A stretch of DNA of 64,000 bases from Candidatus Zixiibacteriota bacterium (GTDB lineage: Bacteria; Zixibacteria; MSB-5A5; GN15; FEB-12). Shown one piece after another: positions 1 through 10,869 of this stretch. The number at the start of each line of letters is the position of its first letter. Position 1 is the stretch's first letter. The translations under genes were made by a program, and so were the position numbers. The notes under the pieces are model-generated. The model saw only the letters and a program-made list of their open reading frames with translations, was not told the origin of the DNA and searched no databases. The stretch lies in assembly GCA_017999435.1 (NCBI GenBank), contig JAGNLV010000001.1:679550-743549 (forward strand), written 5' to 3'.

Positions 1-264
1 AAGATCGCCCCCTGCCTGGCAGCGTGGACCAAACGGACCACCTGCTGCGCGGGAATCCGGGGCAACGCCAACGATGATCCGGGGGATCTGGTCAATGTGG
101 CCGACATCACTTTCCTGATCGCGGCGGTGTTCCGGGGCGGGCCGCTGCCGGAGTGTTTCGAGGAGGGGGATGTGAGCGGCGACGGCGAGTTGAAAGTGGG
201 GGACATCACCTACTTGATCGCCTATGTTTTTCGCGGCGGGCCGGCGCCGGCAGCCTGTCCGTGA
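1..264 (+). CDS. Secreted protein, C-terminal fragment with dockerin-like module
   Basis: This is the 3' end of a gene that starts before the window; the frame is open from base 1 to the TGA at 262-264. The last ~65 residues hold two related units, each an Asp/Asn/Gly calcium-loop-like stretch followed by an 'ADITFLIAAVFRGG' or 'GDITYLIAYVFRGG' helix and a Pro/Cys tail. This matches the layout of type I dockerins (two EF-hand-like loops plus helices). The same module closes three other proteins in the window. The N-terminal function cannot be seen. The dockerin-like call is by pattern only; no cohesin is visible nearby. Confidence 0.75.
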   Translation, partial: KIAPCLAAWTKRTTCCAGIRGNANDDPGDLVNVADITFLIAAVFRGGPLPECFEEGDVSGDGELKVGDITYLIAYVFRGGPAPAACP

Positions 265-406
265 GAGCGGCACTGGAACCGGGCTTCGGAAGACCGGCAG
301 GATTCGCTTGACACCGAGGTTTTCAGGTATCTCCTTGGCGGTAAGCGGGGAACCTGCCGACCCATGGCGATTCGGATATGCCTGCGCGGCTTGACGGTCA
401 CCAGGG

Positions 407-422
407 GATTACCGCGGTAATC
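407..422. promoter_or_regulatory. Perfect 16-bp palindrome, possible operator
   Basis: The 16 bases GATTACCGCGGTAATC are a perfect inverted repeat. They lie 98 bases before the start of the secreted-protein gene at 520, just after a TTGACG (391-396) that could be a -35 element. No good -10 is seen at standard spacing. A dimeric regulator could bind here, but that is inference. The rest of the 265-519 gap shows nothing clear. Confidence 0.35.
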
Positions 423-519
423 TAGACGCGGGCAAGCGGTCGCGACGCTATGGGGTCCGCTACTCACGCCTGGGGCGGTCTTTTCCCCGCGCAACACCTA
501 CGTGGGGAAAGGTCACGCC

Positions 520-2334
520 ATGATGAAATCAGCCTTCATGTTCGCAGGAGCGGCGGCCGTCGTTCTGGCCGCCGGAAACGCTGCGGCGCAGAGTGATCCG
601 TTTGGAACCATGGACACGGTCACGCTCGTCGGTATCGGCGATCCGGCGAGCGGCCAGTTCCGGATCGAGTTGTGGGTCTACAGCGATGAGGATCTCGGCG
701 GAACGACGACCGGATTCATTTGGGACAACGCGAAGGTGCAGATGGACAGCGCCAAGGCATCGCCGCTGACCGCAGGCGCCTTCACGCTCGGCACATTTTT
801 CTATGAGAGGGGAGAGATTGCCCTGACCAACGCGAACCGCCGGTTCCTCTTCGGCGGACTGGCTTTCATGGACCCGCTGCTCGGCGACGGGTCAGGTCGC
901 CGTCTCTGGGCTACGTATTTCTTCAATACGACGGGCTGGACGGCAGACGACGAGGTAACGTTCGATACGCTTTTCTGGGGAGTCGGGACAAACTATTCGT
1001 ATGTCGAGTTCAACTCGAACCAAGAGTTCTATCCGACGTGGAACGGTGCGATAACGATTCCGCCGGGCCCGCCGACCGATCTGATCATGCAGCCCCCGAG
1101 GCTGGATTTTGCAGCGGTAGCGGGAGCCGGAAACCCGCCCGGGCGGACATTCGTGATTTCGTCCGGGCAACCGCTGGCGTTCGCCGTGTTGGCGACCTCG
1201 GACTGGCTCGAGTTGTCGCCGCTCAATGACACGACGCCGGGGACCATCACAGCAACGGTCGATGTCACGGGTTTGGCGGCGGGGACGTATCACGATACGA
1301 TTCGGGTGACATCGGAGGAGGCGACGAATTCGCCGCTGCTGGGGCCGGTGACGCTGGTGGTCAGCGAGCCGTACAGCCTGGTCCTATCACCGGATACTTT
1401 GTATTTCCAGGGGAATGAAGGGGGGCTCAACCCGCTGCCGCAGAAGTTCGCAGTGCGGGAAGAATTCGACCGGGTGATCCCGTTCACAGTCACCGAAGAG
1501 GCGGCATGGTTGGCCACGGGCTCGGCCGGCGGGGCAACGCCGGACAGCGTGACCGTGCTGGCGGATCTCGCGGGCCTGACGGCGGGAACCTACATCGATT
1601 CGATTGCGGTCCAATCATCGGCGGCCGCGGAGACCCGGTTCCTTTTCATCCGGCTGGAGCTGGGGCCGCCGCTGACGGCAAATCTGGTGCTTACGCCGAC
1701 CTCGGCGGCGTTCGTGATGCCGGAGAACCCCGGCACGGGCGTCGGTGCGCAGGACCCCGGACCGGGAGCGGGGGGGCTGAAGTGTCGGGATATCACGGTG
1801 GAGTCGGACGGCGCGCCGTTGACGTTCACTGTCAGCGCCGCTCTCCCCTGGATGGAGCTGCGTTTGGCGTCGTCGGTCACACCCGCGATCCTGACGATCT
1901 TCCCCGATATTGTAGGCCTGGCGCCGGGCGAATACTACGATACCGTATCGGTGGTTTCGCCGCAGGCGGGGAACTCGCCGCAGTTCATCCCGGTGCACGT
2001 CATCATACTGCCTGATGCCGATCAGGACGAGGTTCCGGACATGTATGACAACTGCCCGCTGGTGGCCAACCCCGGTCAGGAGAACAGCGATGACGAGGGT
2101 CCGGGGGACGCATGCTGCTGCGCGCGGTGCGGGGACGTGGACGGTTCGGGGAGCATTCAGGTCACGGACGTCACGTACCTCGTGTCCCATCTGTTTATGG
2201 GCGGCCCCGGATGCGGGTGTCCGGCGCACGGAGATTTCGATGCAGACGGGAACATCGATGTTGCGGATGTGGGGCAGTTGATCGGCTACCTCTACCGGGG
2301 CGGCAGAGCGCCGGTCTCGTGCGAGGCGAGATGA
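520..2334 (+). CDS. Secreted protein with beta-sandwich repeats and dockerin-like C-terminus
   Basis: A large exported protein (604 aa from ATG 520; an upstream GTG at 502 is less likely because AAGG lies 7 bases before 520). An Ala-rich signal peptide ends near 'AAAQS'. The middle contains about three repeats of ~100 residues with a shared pattern (PxxLxF, W-L-x-x-S, GTYxDTIxVxS), resembling BACON-like or Ig-like surface domains. A short calcium-rich spacer (DADQDEVPDMYDNCP, thrombospondin type 3-like) precedes a Cys-rich two-unit dockerin-like module. It probably sits on or outside the outer membrane. No catalytic motif is visible. Its function is unknown. Confidence 0.8.
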   Translation: MMKSAFMFAGAAAVVLAAGNAAAQSDPFGTMDTVTLVGIGDPASGQFRIELWVYSDEDLGGTTTGFIWDNAKVQMDSAKASPLTAGAFTLGTFFYERGEIALTNANRRFLFGGLAFMDPLLGDGSGRRLWATYFFNTTGWTADDEVTFDTLFWGVGTNYSYVEFNSNQEFYPTWNGAITIPPGPPTDLIMQPPRLDFAAVAGAGNPPGRTFVISSGQPLAFAVLATSDWLELSPLNDTTPGTITATVDVTGLAAGTYHDTIRVTSEEATNSPLLGPVTLVVSEPYSLVLSPDTLYFQGNEGGLNPLPQKFAVREEFDRVIPFTVTEEAAWLATGSAGGATPDSVTVLADLAGLTAGTYIDSIAVQSSAAAETRFLFIRLELGPPLTANLVLTPTSAAFVMPENPGTGVGAQDPGPGAGGLKCRDITVESDGAPLTFTVSAALPWMELRLASSVTPAILTIFPDIVGLAPGEYYDTVSVVSPQAGNSPQFIPVHVIILPDADQDEVPDMYDNCPLVANPGQENSDDEGPGDACCCARCGDVDGSGSIQVTDVTYLVSHLFMGGPGCGCPAHGDFDADGNIDVADVGQLIGYLYRGGRAPVSCEAR

Positions 2335-2385
2335 CGGGCGCCGACGCGATCGGTGCAGCGGGTATGGACCAGCCTTCGGTTGTGA

Positions 2386-2413
2386 AGCGGTCGGCCCGTC
2401 GGGGCTGACCGCT
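2386..2413 (+). terminator. Intrinsic terminator-like hairpin
   Basis: A 12-bp stem (AGCGGTCGGCCC pairing with GGGGCTGACCGCT, one G-U) with a 4-base loop lies 52 bases after the stop of the secreted-protein gene. It is followed by CTTTCG, a weak T tract. It may end plus-strand transcription. The rest of the 2335-2617 gap has no gene that I can support. Confidence 0.5.
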
Positions 2414-2617
2414 CTTTCGTCAGGGATCACCTGTCTTCACCCCGGGCGAGGTTTTCGCCGGCGCAGGCCCTCGACTCGCACGCAGCCCGTGGGAGTCCGG
2501 AACGGGGCGGCGCACCTCGCTGCAGCACACAGGGGACAGTGCGAAAAATCCGACAGGTCAGATCAGCAGGCTCTATCTATTCAAGTCACTTCCCGCCGAG
2601 TCCCGCTGCGCAGACAG

Positions 2618-3121
2618 CTATCCCGCATTGGGAGGGATGGGGGAGGTCCTCCCGCGGCCCAGCCGGCCTTTGACCGTCCAATCCTCGGGCGTAACTACCA
2701 CCACATTTGTCGCGGCGGCGGCGATGAATCCGTAGAGAGGGATGATGCAACAGAAGTGCAGCAACGAGAAAGACAGAATGGCGGCAAAACCGGCAGAATC
2801 GTCCTTCGGCGCCGGCTGAAAGTTCGACACGACAAGGACGATGATGACCATCGCGACGATGCCTATCAGACCGTCGAGAGTCCTGGCCCAGAATCGTGTC
2901 CAGGGTTTGGACCAGTCCGGATCAGAGGATCTCACCGACGGGCGGCTGCCCGCCGTTTCCGACGCGGCCTCGATGAGCGATGAGCGCTCGCCGGTCCGAG
3001 CTGCTTCCGCATGAACCCGGTTCCGCACACCGCAATGGCGGCCGAGAAACTCCTCTCCCTTGCTGAGGAAACTGGAGGCCGCCTCCTGGCCGCAATTGGG
3101 ACAAGCGAACTTGAATCCCAC
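2618..3121 (-). CDS. Zinc-ribbon / RDD-like membrane protein, short
   Basis: 167 aa from a GTG at 3121, chosen because AGGGGAGG lies 5 bases upstream and translation then starts right at the zinc-ribbon. The N-terminus has CPNCGQ and, later, a single Cys-Gly where the second CxxC of a ribbon would be. A hydrophilic linker leads to 'RFWARTLDG' followed by two hydrophobic segments, the signature start of RDD-family membrane proteins. RDD domains usually continue with a GTPGKR-type motif and a third segment; here the sequence ends soon after the second segment, so it looks truncated or divergent. Role unknown. Confidence 0.55.
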   Translation of the reverse strand: MGFKFACPNCGQEAASSFLSKGEEFLGRHCGVRNRVHAEAARTGERSSLIEAASETAGSRPSVRSSDPDWSKPWTRFWARTLDGLIGIVAMVIIVLVVSNFQPAPKDDSAGFAAILSFSLLHFCCIIPLYGFIAAAATNVVVVTPEDWTVKGRLGRGRTSPIPPNAG

Positions 3122-3225
3122 AGGACCTCCCCTCTCGTCGACTCCGGGCCTGCTATCGCACCTTCCCGGCAAGGATACGGCAGAGGCCGGGCAGGGAGGT
3201 CGGCAAGTGAATTCGACAGGTCGAT

Positions 3226-4173
3226 TCAGTGCGTATCGCAGTATTTCCGGTACAGGCGGTCGCCCACCGTGTAGGGGTCGGTTTCGCCGCGGAAAATGCG
3301 ATCGAGGTCGTTGCGGAATTCCTCGGCCGACTGGATCTTGTCGATGAACTCGCGCTGGAAACGGTAGCGGAGGACGTTGATGATCTGGTCGGCGATCTGG
3401 CTGCGCCGGTGCTGCTCGAACCGGCCGCGGGCTTTCATGAAAGCGACGAAAGCGTTGATGCGTTCGAGCAGTTGGTCCACCCCCTTGCGGCTGAGCCCTT
3501 CGGTGAGCACGATCGGGACTTTCCAGGCGTCCTCGGTCTGGCGGCGCGTCTCGAGGGCGTAGCGGAGCTCGTGAGCGATGCGCTCGGCGCCCGGGCGGTC
3601 GGACTTGTTGACGCAGAAGACGTCGGCGATCTCCATCACACCCGCCTTCATCGCCTGGACCGCGTCGCCCGACTCGGGCACCATGACCACCACCACCACG
3701 TCGCAGGCGTTGATGATGTCGAGTTCGACCTGGCCGACGCCGACGGTCTCGATGAGGGTGACGTCGAAGCCGAAGCTGTCGTAGACGACGGCGACGTTAT
3801 TGGTGGCGGCGGCGAGGCCGCCGGTGGCGCCGCGCGTCGCCATCGAGCGAAAATACACCCGGCCGTCGGCCGGAAACTCGTTCATGCGGACGCGGTCGCC
3901 GAGGAGGGCGCCGCCGGTGAAAGGGGAGGTCGGGTCGACGGCGATGATGCCGACGCGGCGGTTCTCCCTGAGCAGTTCGTGGGTGAGGCCGTTGACGAGG
4001 GTCGACTTGCCGGCGCCGGGCGGGCCGGTGACGCCGATGCGGAGGGATTTGCCGACGCTCGCGTAGAGCCGCCCAAGCAGATCGCGGTAGCCGTTCTCCT
4101 GATCCTCGACGAAGGAGACGAGGCGCGAGAGGGCGCGGACGTCGCCGTTGCGGAAGCGTTCGAGTACGGTCAT
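3226..4173 (-). CDS. meaB: MeaB/ArgK-family GTPase (methylmalonyl-CoA mutase chaperone)
   Basis: A G3E-class P-loop GTPase of 315 aa, the usual length of MeaB. The Walker A motif GPPGAGKST is at residues 50-58, followed by the family-typical 'VDPTSPFTGGALLGDR' region, 'ETVGVGQ' (switch) and NKSD for guanine recognition. MeaB proteins guard adenosylcobalamin in methylmalonyl-CoA mutase. No mutase gene is in the window. It starts 4 bases after the recJ stop, so the two are likely co-transcribed. Confidence 0.93.
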   Translation of the reverse strand: MTVLERFRNGDVRALSRLVSFVEDQENGYRDLLGRLYASVGKSLRIGVTGPPGAGKSTLVNGLTHELLRENRRVGIIAVDPTSPFTGGALLGDRVRMNEFPADGRVYFRSMATRGATGGLAAATNNVAVVYDSFGFDVTLIETVGVGQVELDIINACDVVVVVMVPESGDAVQAMKAGVMEIADVFCVNKSDRPGAERIAHELRYALETRRQTEDAWKVPIVLTEGLSRKGVDQLLERINAFVAFMKARGRFEQHRRSQIADQIINVLRYRFQREFIDKIQSAEEFRNDLDRIFRGETDPYTVGDRLYRKYCDTH

Positions 4174-4177
4174 GGCG

Positions 4178-5923
4178 TCACAGCGGCACCGGCCCGGTGC
4201 CGGCGGTCAGGCGCAGGTCTTTCAGGCGAATCTGCTTGCGCGTGACGCCGTTGTAGGTGTTGTACTCGACGACGTAGACGGCGTCGACGAGACAGCCGCG
4301 CGCCGAGATCATGCGGGCCATGTCGCCGAAGCCGAAACCGATGACGTCGAACTGGGTGTCGCCCTTCCGGAGGCGCATTTTCAAGTGGTTGTTGCCGACC
4401 ACGTAGGGCTGGCCGACCACCTCGCAGTTGCGGGTGAGAAACACCGGGCGCATGTTCTGGGGACCGAAGGGGGCGAAGGCCTCGATGGCGTTCATGAAGT
4501 GGTCGTCGATGTCGGACAGCTCGATTTCGAGGTCGATGTGCATCTTGGGCGTGATGTCTTCCTCGGAGAGGATCCGGTTGGAGACCTCGACGAAGAGCCG
4601 TCGGAACTCCTCGACTTTGTCGGGGGCAATGGACAGGCCGGCGGCGTACTTGTGGCCGCCGTAGCGGATGAGGAGGTGCTCGCACTCCTTGAGGGCCTCG
4701 CAGAGGTGGAAGCCGGGGATGGAGCGGGCGGAGCCTTTGCCCTCGCCGTTGACGATGGAGATCATGACCGTGGGGAGGTGGAAGCGCTCGACGAGACGGG
4801 AGGCGACGATGCCGATGACGCCCTGGTGCCAGTCGTTCTGGGCGAGGACGATGGCGCGGTCGGCCTCGAGGTCGCATACGTCGTCCATCTGGGCGAGGGC
4901 CTCCTCGAGGGTGGTTTCGTCGATTTCTTTGCGGCGCTTATTTTCGCTGTCGAGTTTGCGGGCGATTTCGGCCGCGGCGCGCTCGTCGCGCGTCGCCAGC
5001 AGGCGGATCGCCTTGCCCGCATCCCCCAGGCGGCCGAGGGCGTTGATCCGCGGAGCCAGGATGAAGACGACCTGGCCGGTGCTGATGTCTTTGCCCATGA
5101 GGCCGGCCACGAAGGTGAGGGATTTCAGTCCGGGTTTGGTGGTGCGGGAGATCTGGTTGATGCCGAACTTGGTGAGGATGCGGTTCTCGTTGACGAGCGG
5201 GACAATGTCGGCGGAGGTGCCGAGGGCGACGAGGTCGAGGTGCTCCCAGAGTTCGGTTTCATCCTGGTTGAGGGCGCGGTAGAGGGCCTGGCAGAATTTG
5301 AAGGCGACGCCGACGCCGGAGAGCTCGCTCTTGTAGTCGCAGGCGATCTGCTTGGGGTTGATGATGGTGTAGGCCGCGGGCAGGTCGCCGCCCGGTTCGT
5401 GGTGGTCGGTGACGAGAACGTCGATACCAATGGAGTTGGCGTATTTGATCTCCTCGACGGCGGTGATGCCGGTGTCCACGGTGATGATGAGGCTGACGCC
5501 GTTGTTCTTGGATTCGTCGATCCCCTCGCGCGAGAGGCCGTACCCCTCGGTCAGGCGGTTGGGGAGGTAGAAGTCAACCTGGGCGCCGAGTTTGTTGAGG
5601 ACCATGTACAGCAGGGCGGTGGCCGTGATGCCGTCGACGTCATAGTCCCCGTAAATGGTGATCTTCTCGTTCTGGAAGAGGGCGCGGGTGACCCGTTCGA
5701 TCCCCTCGGTCATGCCCTTGAGGGTAAACGGATCCTCGAGGTCGGAGAGCTTCGGGTTGAGGAAGCGGTCGATGGCCTCGGGGGTGCGGATTTCACGGTT
5801 GACGAGGATCTTGACGATATTTTTGGAAATGCCGGTGGCCGCGGCGAGGTGCTCGACCAGCGCGGGATCGGGTTCCACGGCGACGACCCATTTGAGCGGC
5901 TTGGACCGGTGGGCCACATTCAT
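4178..5923 (-). CDS. recJ: Single-stranded-DNA-specific exonuclease RecJ
   Basis: 5'-3' ssDNA exonuclease of the DHH phosphoesterase superfamily, acting in recombination and mismatch repair. Visible motifs are 'YGDYDVDGITATALLY' (metal-binding Asp cluster), 'VTDHHEPGG' (the DHH motif) and the DHHA1 'GGHKYAAG' segment. The length of ~581 aa fits the family. I place the start at ATG 5923 because GGAGG lies 5 bases upstream; an in-frame ATG at 5935 overlaps that ribosome-binding site. RNase P RNA lies upstream on the same strand. Confidence 0.95.
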   Translation of the reverse strand: MNVAHRSKPLKWVVAVEPDPALVEHLAAATGISKNIVKILVNREIRTPEAIDRFLNPKLSDLEDPFTLKGMTEGIERVTRALFQNEKITIYGDYDVDGITATALLYMVLNKLGAQVDFYLPNRLTEGYGLSREGIDESKNNGVSLIITVDTGITAVEEIKYANSIGIDVLVTDHHEPGGDLPAAYTIINPKQIACDYKSELSGVGVAFKFCQALYRALNQDETELWEHLDLVALGTSADIVPLVNENRILTKFGINQISRTTKPGLKSLTFVAGLMGKDISTGQVVFILAPRINALGRLGDAGKAIRLLATRDERAAAEIARKLDSENKRRKEIDETTLEEALAQMDDVCDLEADRAIVLAQNDWHQGVIGIVASRLVERFHLPTVMISIVNGEGKGSARSIPGFHLCEALKECEHLLIRYGGHKYAAGLSIAPDKVEEFRRLFVEVSNRILSEEDITPKMHIDLEIELSDIDDHFMNAIEAFAPFGPQNMRPVFLTRNCEVVGQPYVVGNNHLKMRLRKGDTQFDVIGFGFGDMARMISARGCLVDAVYVVEYNTYNGVTRKQIRLKDLRLTAGTGPVPL

Positions 5924-5958
5924 CGCAGCCTCCATAAGTAGGAATTTATGAAGGCTTG

Positions 5959-6344
5959 GGAAGCAGGAAATAAGCCGAGTTCTGTCGTGACCGCCGCAGC
6001 GGCGGGACAGTCATTTATCTTGGCGGTCCGGTTACCCGGCCGCTCCGCGCGGCCCACCCGGGAACATAAGCGGGCAAATCAACCCTGTTCCCCTATTTGG
6101 CCTTGCTCCGGGCGGGGTTTGCCCGCCGCGTCCGTTACCGGACGCGGCCGTGGTCTCTTACACCGCGATTTCACCCTTACCGGGGGCCGCAGGCGGACCC
6201 GCGGCCGGTCGGCGGTATGGTTTCTGTGGCACTTTCCGTCGGATCACTCCGCCCCGGTGTTACCGGGCGCCCTGATTTTTCGGAGCTCGGACTTTCCTCA
6301 CTTTAAGACACGACGTTTAAAGCGCGACTGTCTCTCCTACTTCC
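5959..6344 (-). ncRNA. rnpB: RNase P RNA (M1-type, class A)
   Basis: The catalytic RNA of ribonuclease P, which matures tRNA 5' ends. The minus strand shows the conserved 'GAGGAAAGTCCGAGCTCC' block near the 5' side, 'GGTAAGGGTGAAA' in the specificity region, and 'ACAGAACTCGGCTTA' near the 3' end. The P1 helix can be drawn: the first ten bases GGAAGTAGGA pair with TCCTGCTTCC at the 3' end, which sets the ends at 6344 and 5959 (386 nt). A promoter with TAGAAT sits exactly in front. Confidence 0.96.
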
Positions 6345-6350
6345 ACAAGC

Positions 6351-6379
6351 ATTCTATCTATATATACACACCAAAAAAC
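6351..6379 (-). promoter_or_regulatory. Promoter of RNase P RNA
   Basis: On the minus strand TAGAAT (6351-6356) lies 6 bases before the predicted 5' end of rnpB at 6344, the correct place for a -10 box. The -35 region is only T-rich (GTTTTT/TTTTTT, 6373-6379), so the upstream element is weak. The AT-rich tract TATATATAGATAG stands out in this GC-rich genome. Confidence 0.6.
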
Positions 6380-6402
6380 GTCACGTTGATCCGCTCCGGC
6401 GG

Positions 6403-8633
<2,231 letters not shown>

Positions 8634-8684
8634 ATGAACGGACTCCTTGGCGGACTGAGAATGGTTCATGGGAAACTCCATAAT

Positions 8685-8722
8685 GAAAAAGCGCATCCGC
8701 CGGATGGGCCGGTCGAATGCGC
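8685..8722 (-). terminator. Intrinsic terminator after the tRNA pair
   Basis: On the minus strand GCGCATTC pairs with GGATGCGC, with an inner CCGG/CCGG helix, followed by TTTTTC. It lies just downstream of tRNA-Val (8830) and upstream of the zinc-ribbon gene, so it should end the tRNA transcript. Confidence 0.7.
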
Positions 8723-8829
8723 CTGGTCTTCACGTCGGGGGATTTCGCCCGCCCGCGCACCCAGGGGGCAGGCGAGGAATCCATATGTGCGAGTCGCGGA
8801 GTGATACGCCATTCCTCTGTCAAAGACAA

Positions 8830-8903
8830 TGGGCAATACTGGACTCGAACCAGTGACCTCTCGGATGTGAACCGAACGCTCTAACCAACTGAGCTAATTG
8901 CCC
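8830..8903 (-). tRNA. tRNA-Val (anticodon CAC)
   Basis: A full cloverleaf can be drawn: acceptor GGGCAAT/ATTGCCC, D-stem GCTC/GAGC, anticodon stem TTCGG/CCGAG with loop TTCACAT (anticodon CAC), T-arm ACTGG-TTCGAGT-CCAGT, discriminator A. The 3' CCA is not encoded and must be added by CCA-transferase. It lies 30 bases from the next tRNA, likely one transcript. Confidence 0.93.
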
Positions 8904-8933
8904 ATTTCAAATCTGACTTCCTCACCAATCTCG

Positions 8934-9007
8934 TGGGCCCTGCAGGGTTCGAACCTGCGACCCGCTGATTATGAGTCAGCTGCTCTAACCAACTGAGCTA
9001 AGGGCCC
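8934..9007 (-). tRNA. tRNA with CAT anticodon (Ile2 or elongator Met)
   Basis: Cloverleaf with acceptor GGGCCCT/AGGGCCC, anticodon stem GCTGA/TCAGC, loop CTCATAA, and T-arm GCAGG-TTCGAAC-CCTGC; CCA is not encoded. The CAT anticodon can be Met or, after lysidine modification, Ile2. The G/C-rich acceptor and the 'GACTCATAATC...GGTCG' context resemble Ile2 tRNAs, but the choice cannot be settled by eye. It is not initiator-like. Confidence 0.9.
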
Positions 9008-9138
9008 CGTTGGGCTTAACTTATAATTATACAGTCGGCTCCCGCACCCGTCAAGTCCATATTGCGAATAATTTGCCCCCGCGCGGCCGCCTAAGCCGTT
9101 GCGACTGATGGGCCAAGCCGGCGGCGCCGGAAAACGCC

Positions 9139-9166
9139 TTGACAGATTCTGTCCCAGGGCTATACT
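9139..9166 (+). promoter_or_regulatory. Sigma-70 promoter for the secreted-protein gene
   Basis: TTGACA (9139-9144) and TATACT (9161-9166) with a 16-bp spacer. Transcription would start near 9173, giving a leader of about 64 bases to the ATG at 9237. Confidence 0.75.
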
Positions 9167-9236
9167 AAAAGTAGACAAGCCATAACACCTTTGACCGTCT
9201 CTGCGCCGCAGAGGGCAGACTCACCGGAGGGCACTC

Positions 9237-10598
9237 ATGAGAGTGCGAGTTGGATTCCTTGGGGTGGCAGGGATGCTGCTGGCGGCGCCGCTGGCCTTCG
9301 CCAGCGGTATCAGCATCACTACCCCGGTTTACGGCACGTGGTGGAACAGCGACCATTTATCCATCTCCCCCGGATGTGTGGCCGAGGTGAAGTTCCGCCT
9401 CACCAACACCAGCGGATTTGACGTCACGGGTTTCACCAACGGCTTCGCGATTTACACCGCCGAGAGCCCGCTCGGCCCGATCACGAACAACCTGTTCTAC
9501 CTGGCCGCCGACACGCTGCCGATTGGTTGGCAGACGAACTACATGGAGGGGGTGTTCATCACCCGCCGCAGTTGGGATCTGATCGGGGCGGATACGGCCG
9601 GATTCTCCGGGTTCGTCATCAACAAACCCGGGATTCCCGACGGTTTCAGCGAGGACGTATGGGTGATCCGGGCGATCCCTGATCCGGAAAGCCCGTTCGG
9701 CTATCTCTGCATCGACACCGCCTTCTTTCCCCCCGGCGGGGCCTGGCTCTGGAGTTCGACCAACGGCGAGATCGTGCCCGACTGGAGCGGGCGCTTCTGT
9801 CTCCAGGTCGAGATGTGTCCCTGCGGGTGGGTGGTCTTCCGGGACACCGCCACCGTCATAGACGTGCCGGTCAACGCGCCGTTTGCCTATACCTTTGTGG
9901 CGACCAACGAGCTCAATGGTGACGACACGCGGTTCCGCCAGCTCGCCGGACCGGGATCGCTCGAGATCCTGAACGACTCGACGTGCGTGTGGCACTACAC
10001 CCCGACCCCGGCCGACCTCGGGCGGGTGGACGTGCTCAAGATCAACGCCATGGAGGCCGCGGTGTGCGCGACCAAGACCGTCACCCTCACATTCTGCCAG
10101 CCCACGCTTTCGTTCGGGGATGCGTGCCCCGGGACAGAGCTCGAGACGCCGGTGGGGGTTACGCTCAGCCACGATCTCGCCATCCCCTGCCTCGGTTATC
10201 CGACATTTATCGCCGGCGAGGGCGGCGCGCCGCCGGGCACCTGCACGATCAGCGGCGACGTACTCAACTTCGCGCCGGGGTCGGCCTGCCGGGGGCTGTA
10301 CACGGTGGGGGTCGGCATGACCGACGGCGCCGACACCGTCCTCTGCACCATCCCGGTGCTGGTGACCGACGACGCGTGCGGGCTGCGGGGGAATGTCGAC
10401 GGCAAGATTCAGCCGGAGCCGGTGGTCAATCTGGCCGACCTGACCTACCTGACGGCGTACCTGTTCCGGGGAGGCCTGCGGCCCGCCTGCCTCGAGGAAG
10501 CGAACGTCGACGGGCAGGGTACGGTGGCGGTGGCCGATTTGACCTACCTCGTGGCGTACCTGTTCCGGGGGGGAGAGGCGCCGCCGGCGTGCCCGTGA
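9237..10598 (+). CDS. Secreted protein with dockerin-like C-terminus
   Basis: 453 aa with a signal peptide (MRVRVGFLGVAGMLLAAPLAFASG) and a strong GGAGGG site 5 bases before ATG 9237. The body is rich in beta-type sequence with Cys pairs and contains putative-Ig-like stretches (around residues 200-380); no enzyme motif is visible. The last ~70 residues are two dockerin-like units ('NLADLTYLTAYLFRGG' and 'AVADLTYLVAYLFRGG') ending in a Cys-Pro tail. Probably a cell-surface or secreted structural protein. Function unknown. Confidence 0.8.
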   Translation: MRVRVGFLGVAGMLLAAPLAFASGISITTPVYGTWWNSDHLSISPGCVAEVKFRLTNTSGFDVTGFTNGFAIYTAESPLGPITNNLFYLAADTLPIGWQTNYMEGVFITRRSWDLIGADTAGFSGFVINKPGIPDGFSEDVWVIRAIPDPESPFGYLCIDTAFFPPGGAWLWSSTNGEIVPDWSGRFCLQVEMCPCGWVVFRDTATVIDVPVNAPFAYTFVATNELNGDDTRFRQLAGPGSLEILNDSTCVWHYTPTPADLGRVDVLKINAMEAAVCATKTVTLTFCQPTLSFGDACPGTELETPVGVTLSHDLAIPCLGYPTFIAGEGGAPPGTCTISGDVLNFAPGSACRGLYTVGVGMTDGADTVLCTIPVLVTDDACGLRGNVDGKIQPEPVVNLADLTYLTAYLFRGGLRPACLEEANVDGQGTVAVADLTYLVAYLFRGGEAPPACP

Positions 10599-10648
10599 GG
10601 TCGGACAGCCGATCGGCGCCCGGGCGTTGAGCCGAGCGGAGCAAGTAT

Positions 10649-10836
10649 GTCAGGACCACAAGGGTCCTGGCCTACAGGAGATCATCGCGCAGCGGGCTTT
10701 TTGTAGGTCAGGACCTTCATGGTTTTGACGGGGTCGTTTGCGAAGAAAGCGAAGGTGTCAGGACCACAAGGGTCCTGGCCTACAGGAGATCATGGCGGGC
10801 GGCGTTTTTGTCGGTCAGGACCTTCAGGATCCTGAC
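10649..10836. repeat. Palindromic repeat cluster, locus 1 (two ~108-bp units)
   Basis: Four imperfect palindromes of the form GTCAGGACC-N4/5-GGTCCTGAC lie at 10649-10671, 10707-10729, 10757-10779 and 10814-10836. They alternate between an ACAAG-loop type followed by a conserved tail (GCCTACAGGAGATCAT) and a TTCA-loop type followed by GACGGGG. The first and third, and the second and fourth, are 107-108 bases apart, so this is a two-copy compound unit. It sits between the stop of the secreted-protein gene and the 3' end of tRNA-Pro. A reverse-complement version is at 15069-15199. Confidence 0.85.
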
Positions 10837-10869
10837 GGGGCTGTTTGCTGAGATGCTCCCGCATGTACA

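Noticed and set aside
391-423. Promoter TTGACG...TAATCT for the gene at 520
   Set aside because: The spacer would be 21 bp, too long for a standard sigma-70 promoter; only the palindrome was kept.
4148-5941. A 597-codon plus-strand frame
   Set aside because: Antisense shadow of recJ; low-complexity Gly/Asp/Glu/Val composition with no motif and no ribosome-binding site.
8634-8696. Longer N-terminus for the zinc-ribbon protein (starts at 8696, 8681 or 8669)
   Set aside because: The 8696 start falls inside a terminator hairpin, and homologues of this family begin near the 8633 Met.
10649-10836. CRISPR-like array
   Set aside because: The units are palindromes in two alternating types with conserved tails, not identical repeats with unique spacers, and no cas genes are present.
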